Part shown: positions 59,090 to 64,000 of the stretch, piece after piece
Layout: every line of letters starts with the position of its first letter
How positions within the stretch are numbered: the stretch's first letter is position 1
The notes under the pieces: model-generated
Seen by the model: only the letters and a program-made list of their open reading frames with translations
Database searches by the model: none
What the model was told of the DNA's origin: nothing
Made by a program: the position numbers and the translations under genes
Assembly (NCBI GenBank): GCA_006503475.1
Contig: RSEH01000134.1
Coordinates: forward strand, 60,745 to 124,744
Direction of reading: 5' to 3'
From: Stentor roeselii
Taxonomy: Eukaryota > Ciliophora > Heterotrichea > Heterotrichida > Stentoridae
Length of the DNA: 64,000 nt

Positions 59090-60784
59090 TTATTCCCTAA
59101 TCGATTTTCTCATAAGTTTGTATTGTTCACATACGGAATTTCCAAAAAAATGAGGAGTCGAAGAGCAAGTAGGACAAAAATTGAGTCTACAAAATTCACA
59201 AAAAATTTTGGTATTTTCCAGATTCTCATCAATATAATTCCTATAACTTCTAACTTGGCATACAGGGCATATCGCTAAAGTATAAGACCAATCCAACAAA
59301 TTGGATTTGATTCTCGCCTCTTTGCTGAGATAATTAAGATTAGTAAAAAATCCGAAGTTGATACTTTCACTGCATTCAGCACAGCCTAAAAAATTTATTT
59401 TTTTTTTACATTTTTCTAACTGCCTTTCATATTGTATTTTGATGCATTTTTGATGATAGAAATGCCCACATGGCGAAATCTCTAAAGTTGTTGAAATGAT
59501 TTCTCTGCAAACAGCACAAATTTTAGAGTTAATGTTTACTTCAGGTATAAATGATTCGATGTTTATTTTTGAAGTGTGAACTGAGAAATGCAAGGTTGGA
59601 TTGTAAAAGATATGATTTTTCGTGCTTTGATCAGAAATTAAATTATGATTCTGCAAGCTTGAGGTACTTTGATTAATGGAGACTTCTACAGAATTACCTG
59701 GACTATTTTCACATGATGAAGAGATAGTGCTCGAGTAACTCATGACAGAACCTTGTCGAAAGAAACAACTACTTCTTTCTTCATGAAAGCTCTCCATTAA
59801 ATTTATAGTGGCTGATGATTCATCCTCAGGAGATTCTATATTTAAAATACGATTTCGAGAATTGATTGATTTTGACATAATACTTTTTCTGTTTATTTCT
59901 TTAGTATCTGATAAAAATCTGATGTTTGTAAGAGTCTTGAACTTTACCTTTAATGGATTTATGACTTCATCTCGAATTTGATTCAGTTTTGAATATATTT
60001 CTTTTATTGTTGATGAAGTGCATATTTTAGGGTCAGGACTTAGCATGTCTTTAATTAGATTCTTTAAACTTTCAAGGTAGTTGAATTTGTCTAATTCTTG
60101 ATCTATAAAATTATTTAGATTTATAACATCCATTTTGTGAAATGAAGAGAATATTTTCGCTGTTGAAAACTCAAAAATTACTTTTGCAAATGAATAAATA
60201 TCATATCTATAGAGGTTATTTTCGCATAAGCTCTTACCGTCCTTTAGAGCTTGAATAAGCTCAGGAGCCATGTATTCTTTAGTTCCTACAACTGTGCAGT
60301 ATTCCCTCTCTTCTTCAAACTTCTGACATTTTTCAAAATCTCCAATGACAGGCCTAAGCCCTTCAGTAAGGAAGATATTTTGAGGTTTAATATCTCCATG
60401 TGCATATCCCAAGGCATGTATCGACATCAGTTGTTTACATAGAGTTAAACTTATATTCAAAACATCAGTCAAAGGTTCAGGATTCCCTCGTCGATTTCTG
60501 ATGTACTCATACAAGTTTCCGAATGGGCAAAACTCTATGCACATGTACTTATAGTTTGTTGTTTTATCAGACCAGTAACCGATAAATTTTAGTATCTCAT
60601 GCGAAGATTGGGACAATCCTTGATGAACGTTAATCTCTCTTGGTTTCATATCAGTTTTGAATATCTTGATAATGAAGAGCTGGGTTAATGAATCTGAGAG
60701 GTTTTTGGATTCAACTAAATGAACTTCTTTTAGTTCATCCTGCTTGAATATTTTTTTCGATTGATAATGAATAGGGTTCATCAT
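59090..60784 (-). CDS. Kinase-RING-IBR fusion protein, single kinase domain
   Basis: This 564-residue protein has an N-terminal kinase-like domain (about 30-275) with ATP-site Lys in FIIKIFK, catalytic loop AHGDIKPQNIFL (Arg of HRD replaced by Gly, Asp kept), metal-binding IGDFEKCQKF (DFG is DFE, Asp kept) and VGTKEYMAPEL. The glycine loop is not recognisable. The closest feel is NEK-like. After a Ser-rich linker (280-415) comes a RING-H2 type finger starting at Cys423: CAVC, CGHFYHQKC, CAEC. Next is a conserved spacer (LSKEARIKSNLL), then an IBR-type finger: CPVC, CEFC, CPTC, His and Cys. The protein ends 15 residues later, with no RING2. A ubiquitin E3 function with a regulating kinase domain is inferred. 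It lies 92 bp downstream of its larger paralog. Confidence 0.85.
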   Translation of the reverse strand: MMNPIHYQSKKIFKQDELKEVHLVESKNLSDSLTQLFIIKIFKTDMKPREINVHQGLSQSSHEILKFIGYWSDKTTNYKYMCIEFCPFGNLYEYIRNRRGNPEPLTDVLNISLTLCKQLMSIHALGYAHGDIKPQNIFLTEGLRPVIGDFEKCQKFEEEREYCTVVGTKEYMAPELIQALKDGKSLCENNLYRYDIYSFAKVIFEFSTAKIFSSFHKMDVINLNNFIDQELDKFNYLESLKNLIKDMLSPDPKICTSSTIKEIYSKLNQIRDEVINPLKVKFKTLTNIRFLSDTKEINRKSIMSKSINSRNRILNIESPEDESSATINLMESFHEERSSCFFRQGSVMSYSSTISSSCENSPGNSVEVSINQSTSSLQNHNLISDQSTKNHIFYNPTLHFSVHTSKINIESFIPEVNINSKICAVCREIISTTLEISPCGHFYHQKCIKIQYERQLEKCKKKINFLGCAECSESINFGFFTNLNYLSKEARIKSNLLDWSYTLAICPVCQVRSYRNYIDENLENTKIFCEFCRLNFCPTCSSTPHFFGNSVCEQYKLMRKSIRE

Positions 60785-60876
60785 TTAATTGGAATTACAA
60801 ATGGAAATAGATTATTTTCAATCAAAACTAATAATTTTTCTTTACCTACAAAAATAATATATCAATTCACATTCTA

Positions 60877-63800
60877 CTAGCTGTAATCTCGACATAAACT
60901 ATCCATATTTTGATTCAACCTCAACTTTTTAAACGGAGAACACCTTCCGAAATGTGATCCTTTTTCTGAGCAAAAAGAACAATACTTCTTTTTACATTTC
61001 GAACAAATGATATTTTTATCTCTAAGTTTCGTACTAATCGTAAACTTTTCAGTAGTATCTCCACATTCAGGACAAACAAATTTAATATCCGCTAATCTCT
61101 GAAGATTTGCATTAGTCCTTGCCCTTTCACTTAAAAACCTCATTTCTAAGAAATCTTCGTAGTTGATAGGAGTAGTGCATCTATGGCAATTCAATTTTTC
61201 ACTTTTTCTGTCTAGTCTCTCAAGAATTTTTCCGAAGGAAATTTGTGCACATCGATGATGATAACCATGAAAGCATTTTAACAAACAGAAGGGCTCAATT
61301 AGGTTTTGTTCACAATGCGCACATGATGTGTCCCTCGAAGTTTGGGATAAAGGGTGGATGAGGATTGACTCTCGTTGTTGAACATTCATGGACATGTACT
61401 CAGGTATAACGTAATGAGATTCAAGTTTTGAACTGGGTTCACTTTGATGGGAATGAAAGGATTCGTGTTGTTGAAGTGATTTATTATGTGAAAGGTCACT
61501 TGATTCTTCTTTTCTCTCGGAAGATTCAGATGATGCCTCTTCAGAGATTTCTTTTTTTCGATGATTTGATTTAATCGTCGAGCTAGACTTGCAGCTTTCA
61601 TCAAATTTAAGATTTTTTTGATTTTCCTTCAACTTTTTATCACTTTTTACTTGATTTTCTTCAACGTTTTTTATTTCTTCGAATTTCATTTGTGGCTTAT
61701 GTTTCAATTCTTTTACTTTTTCTTTTTTTTCTTCTAGTTCATTTTTTTTTACCTTTTTTTTCTGATCTTTGTCTTTCACTCCTCGATCATCAATTTTTTT
61801 CACTTCTTCAAATAAGAAAGAACTATCTTTATAAGAAGAATCTTCAACAAAATCAGATCCTTTTTCAACAAACATCGAATTAGCAATAACACTATTCTTA
61901 GAATTCAAATGATCAACAAAACTTTTATTTTCTACCCTTTCCAAGCATTGTTTTACCCATTCAATAACAACCTCAACATCCAAAACTATTCCTTCCCTCA
62001 AATGATAAAATCCCTGTAAAACCTTTTTAAATTCTTCATATTTCTCTAAATTTTTCCATAATCCTTCAAAATTTTTTCGTTGTTCCAACTCATCCGCACA
62101 AAATCCTTCAAAAGAACTGAAAGATTTGTGTAAATTTAAAAAAACCTCTCCAATTGCTTGAGTATCTTCTTGAAATAAACCTTTTTGACTTTGAGAGTTG
62201 ATTTTTTCACATAAGCTAAATTTTCCAAGTTTCGGAAGATTTTTAGAATCAACAAAAATGCTTCGAAGGTTTATTCCTCGATGAACGAAATCGTTTGAAT
62301 GTAAAACTTGAAGGTTTTCTAAGATTTTTAAGTAAAAAGTCAAGGCTTCAGTTGGGGTCAGTTTAGGTTTGGTTAAAAGGAAGTCTTCAAGGCAGCCTTT
62401 AGAACAGAACTCGATCTGCATGAAGAAAAAAGGGTCTTCTTGCCAGTAGGACTTTAAAGTTACTAGGTCGGGACTCAATGGGGAAATAGTTGAGTGGATT
62501 TCAATTTCAGCGGGGACATAAGGAGTTTTAAATCTCTTGATTATATATTCAATGCTATCTTCGCTAGAAGTTATTAGAAAGACACATTTTTCATTATTCT
62601 CTGAAATGGTTTTTTTTATAAAAAACTCAAAATCTGGAAATTTTTTGAATTTTTTCAAGTTTTTTTTTAGGATTTTTGAATCATCTGAACTCTTTTCTAG
62701 ACTTTCTTGAAATTCATTTTGTTTACTGTTTGTTGATCCTAGAGATATATAAGTGTCATATATATCTACTTTTTGGGTTTTTAAAAACATTGCACGAGGC
62801 CTGAAAGGTTCTGGGAAGTTGATCTTTTCATTTGAACTTTGATCAAATTTTTCCTTTTTTTCCTTTTTTTCCACTTTTTCCTTTTTTTCCACTTTTTCCT
62901 TTTTTTCCTTTTTGTCTTTTTTTTCCTTTTTGTCTTTTTTTTCATCTTTTCCTTTTTTTTCATTTTTTTCCTCTTTTTCCTCTTTTTCCATAGATTTTAA
63001 TTTCATATCCTTTCCACCCTCTCTAAATTGCGAAAGTTCCATATTCTGACATTTCATTTCATCACTCGACAGTTTCCTCTCTGAATTTCCAGTGATTTCT
63101 TCATAACTTTCAGAGCAAGGCCTACAATTTTTAATCTCCTGAAGTTCAGTGATAACATCATAAATCTCAATAAGCCGTTCCTTAGAAGTACAAATCATTT
63201 TTTTAACAAGTTTAATAAACCTCTTCGGAGACTTCACTATTTCCAAGTTATTTTCAATAAAATTTTTAATCTCTCCATCAGAATTTTTATTTAAATCAGG
63301 ATAAAAACTGCAAGTTGCAAGTTCAAAGAAAATCTTTCCTAAACTCCAAATGTCTTCTTGATAAGGAAACGTTTCAACAGGCCTAGTTCTAGAAAAGTTT
63401 TTAACCAGTTGATTACTCATGTAATGCATGTCTGATTTGATAGTATTCAAAATTTTCTCATCCTTTTTCTGTACTTTTTTACAAGCTCCAAAACTACCGA
63501 GCTTCAACTCTCCAGACCTTATCCGAAAAATGTGCTTTGGGTCGATTTTTCGATGACAAATGGAATTTCTATGAAGAATCTCCAGGGACTCTGAGACTTG
63601 CAGGCAGTTTAAAATCACTTTTTCGATTGGGTCTGGATTTTTATGTCTTTTTGCGATGTAGGAATGCAAATCACCTCCTTCACAGTACTCCATGCAGAGA
63701 AAGTGACAGTTGTCTTTTGACCAGCTTGAGTAGAACTGAAGGATTGAAGGGTGAAAGCTGGAAAGCTCTTTGTGGAATTGAATTTCTGAAGGAATTTCTG

Positions 63801-63927
63801 AGGAGAGTAGCTGTTTGATTACAAATCTGGAGGGAAGCTCTGGACATGTCCCTTCTGCGAGGATGATCTTTTTGGGACTTGAATTTAAAGTTTGGAGTTT
63901 TTTGAAGCTTATTTGTACGGAAGACAT
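60877..63927 (-). CDS. Double pseudokinase-RING-IBR fusion protein
   Basis: This 1016-residue protein is a larger paralog of the gene at 59090. Kinase-like domain 1 (about 15-265) keeps Lys in FVIKQL but has HRKIDPKHI for HRDxKPEN and LGSFGACKK for DFG. Domain 2 (about 430-640) has IIKRFK, HRGINLRSIF and LGKFSLCEK, so both catalytic and metal Asp are missing in each. Between them is a Lys/Glu tract (about 319-360). Another charged, Ser-rich linker precedes the RING-H2 finger at Cys869 (CAHC, CFHGYHHRC, CHRC). The same spacer follows (LSERARTNANL), then an IBR finger (CPEC, CSKC, CSFC, His, Cys) and 15-20 terminal residues without RING2. Two pseudokinases likely serve as docking or regulatory platforms for an E3-like zinc module; this is inference. 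Confidence 0.85.
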   Translation of the reverse strand: MSSVQISFKKLQTLNSSPKKIILAEGTCPELPSRFVIKQLLSSEIPSEIQFHKELSSFHPSILQFYSSWSKDNCHFLCMEYCEGGDLHSYIAKRHKNPDPIEKVILNCLQVSESLEILHRNSICHRKIDPKHIFRIRSGELKLGSFGACKKVQKKDEKILNTIKSDMHYMSNQLVKNFSRTRPVETFPYQEDIWSLGKIFFELATCSFYPDLNKNSDGEIKNFIENNLEIVKSPKRFIKLVKKMICTSKERLIEIYDVITELQEIKNCRPCSESYEEITGNSERKLSSDEMKCQNMELSQFREGGKDMKLKSMEKEEKEEKNEKKGKDEKKDKKEKKDKKEKKEKVEKKEKVEKKEKKEKFDQSSNEKINFPEPFRPRAMFLKTQKVDIYDTYISLGSTNSKQNEFQESLEKSSDDSKILKKNLKKFKKFPDFEFFIKKTISENNEKCVFLITSSEDSIEYIIKRFKTPYVPAEIEIHSTISPLSPDLVTLKSYWQEDPFFFMQIEFCSKGCLEDFLLTKPKLTPTEALTFYLKILENLQVLHSNDFVHRGINLRSIFVDSKNLPKLGKFSLCEKINSQSQKGLFQEDTQAIGEVFLNLHKSFSSFEGFCADELEQRKNFEGLWKNLEKYEEFKKVLQGFYHLREGIVLDVEVVIEWVKQCLERVENKSFVDHLNSKNSVIANSMFVEKGSDFVEDSSYKDSSFLFEEVKKIDDRGVKDKDQKKKVKKNELEEKKEKVKELKHKPQMKFEEIKNVEENQVKSDKKLKENQKNLKFDESCKSSSTIKSNHRKKEISEEASSESSERKEESSDLSHNKSLQQHESFHSHQSEPSSKLESHYVIPEYMSMNVQQRESILIHPLSQTSRDTSCAHCEQNLIEPFCLLKCFHGYHHRCAQISFGKILERLDRKSEKLNCHRCTTPINYEDFLEMRFLSERARTNANLQRLADIKFVCPECGDTTEKFTISTKLRDKNIICSKCKKKYCSFCSEKGSHFGRCSPFKKLRLNQNMDSLCRDYS
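62840..62990. repeat. Lys/Glu-coding microsatellite inside the pseudokinase-RING gene
   Basis: The + strand is a run of T-rich units (tttttcctttttt, with some tttttgtc) that on the coding strand reads as repeated Lys/Glu/Asp codons, giving KKEKKDKKEKKE-type sequence (residues about 319-360). It is a low-complexity linker likely to vary in length between strains. Confidence 0.85.
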
Positions 63928-64000
63928 TATATAGAAAATTTTATCTGTGAATTATTTTGAATAATAACAGTCTTTATTTAAGCTATTTAGATAATCTCGG
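63928..64000. promoter_or_regulatory. Start of the upstream region of the pseudokinase-RING gene
   Basis: The last 73 bases lie upstream of the minus-strand ATG. They are AT-rich with few features; the window ends before another gene begins. Confidence 0.4.

Noticed and set aside
1-64000. Blepharisma as the source
   Set aside because: TGA serves as a stop for at least three genes here and Trp is TGG, while Blepharisma reads TGA as Trp.

Overview
The window looks like a macronuclear contig of a heterotrich ciliate, most probably Stentor. Three things point there. All six introns I can place are exactly 15 nt long with GT..AG ends. TAA, TAG and TGA are all used as stops while Trp is TGG, so the code is standard; Blepharisma, which also has 15-nt introns, reads TGA as Trp. 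The third sign is the gene content: an axonemal-type dynein heavy chain, P4 flippase, polycystin, hybrid histidine kinase, TmcB-like PAS proteins and many coiled-coil proteins in an AT-rich, extremely compact genome. I see no insertion sequences, CRISPR, tRNA, rRNA or telomere.

Layout. 1-6660 (-) is the N-terminal two fifths or more of a dynein heavy chain that runs off the left edge and whose AAA1 nucleotide site is degenerate. 6.8-9.8 kb (+) holds two kinases, a DYRK and an AMPK/SNF1 alpha; the start codon of the second appears to be split by an intron. 9.8-16.9 kb has small genes on both strands: a CFAP97-like protein, a DHHC palmitoyltransferase, a Rab5-like GTPase without a C-terminal cysteine, an alpha carbonic anhydrase with an altered zinc ligand, a choline/ethanolamine kinase and an alpha/beta hydrolase. 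16.9-27.6 kb (+) holds TmcB-like protein A, Vps18 and a P4-ATPase. 27.6-34.2 kb has a small unknown protein, an ankyrin protein, a possible GNAT/serpin-like protein and a long coiled-coil protein. 34.3-43.0 kb (-) holds TmcB-like paralogs B and C in tandem. 43.5-57.1 kb holds a coiled-coil protein, a fused double polycystin channel, another coiled-coil protein, a retinoblastoma-family protein, a 107-residue protein and a hybrid histidine kinase. 57.1-59.1 kb is a very AT-rich gene desert with a possible gene remnant. 59.1-63.9 kb (-) holds two tandem paralogs joining kinase-like domains to a C-terminal RING-IBR module.

Themes. Membrane signalling and sensing are heavily represented: three PAS/multi-TM proteins, a two-module polycystin, a histidine kinase, AMPK, DYRK and the kinase-RING-IBR pair. 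Endomembrane traffic is represented by a Rab5-like protein, Vps18, a flippase and a DHHC enzyme, and cilia by dynein, CFAP97-like and coiled-coil proteins. Gene packing is extreme: convergent stop codons abut or lie within 15 bp in most pairs, two divergent pairs have start codons only 24 and 29 bp apart, and leaders are strikingly G-poor on the coding strand. The strongest candidates for something undescribed are the kinase/pseudokinase-RING-IBR gene pair, the fused double polycystin and the dynein with a dead AAA1. All identifications come from reading motifs; no database search was run.
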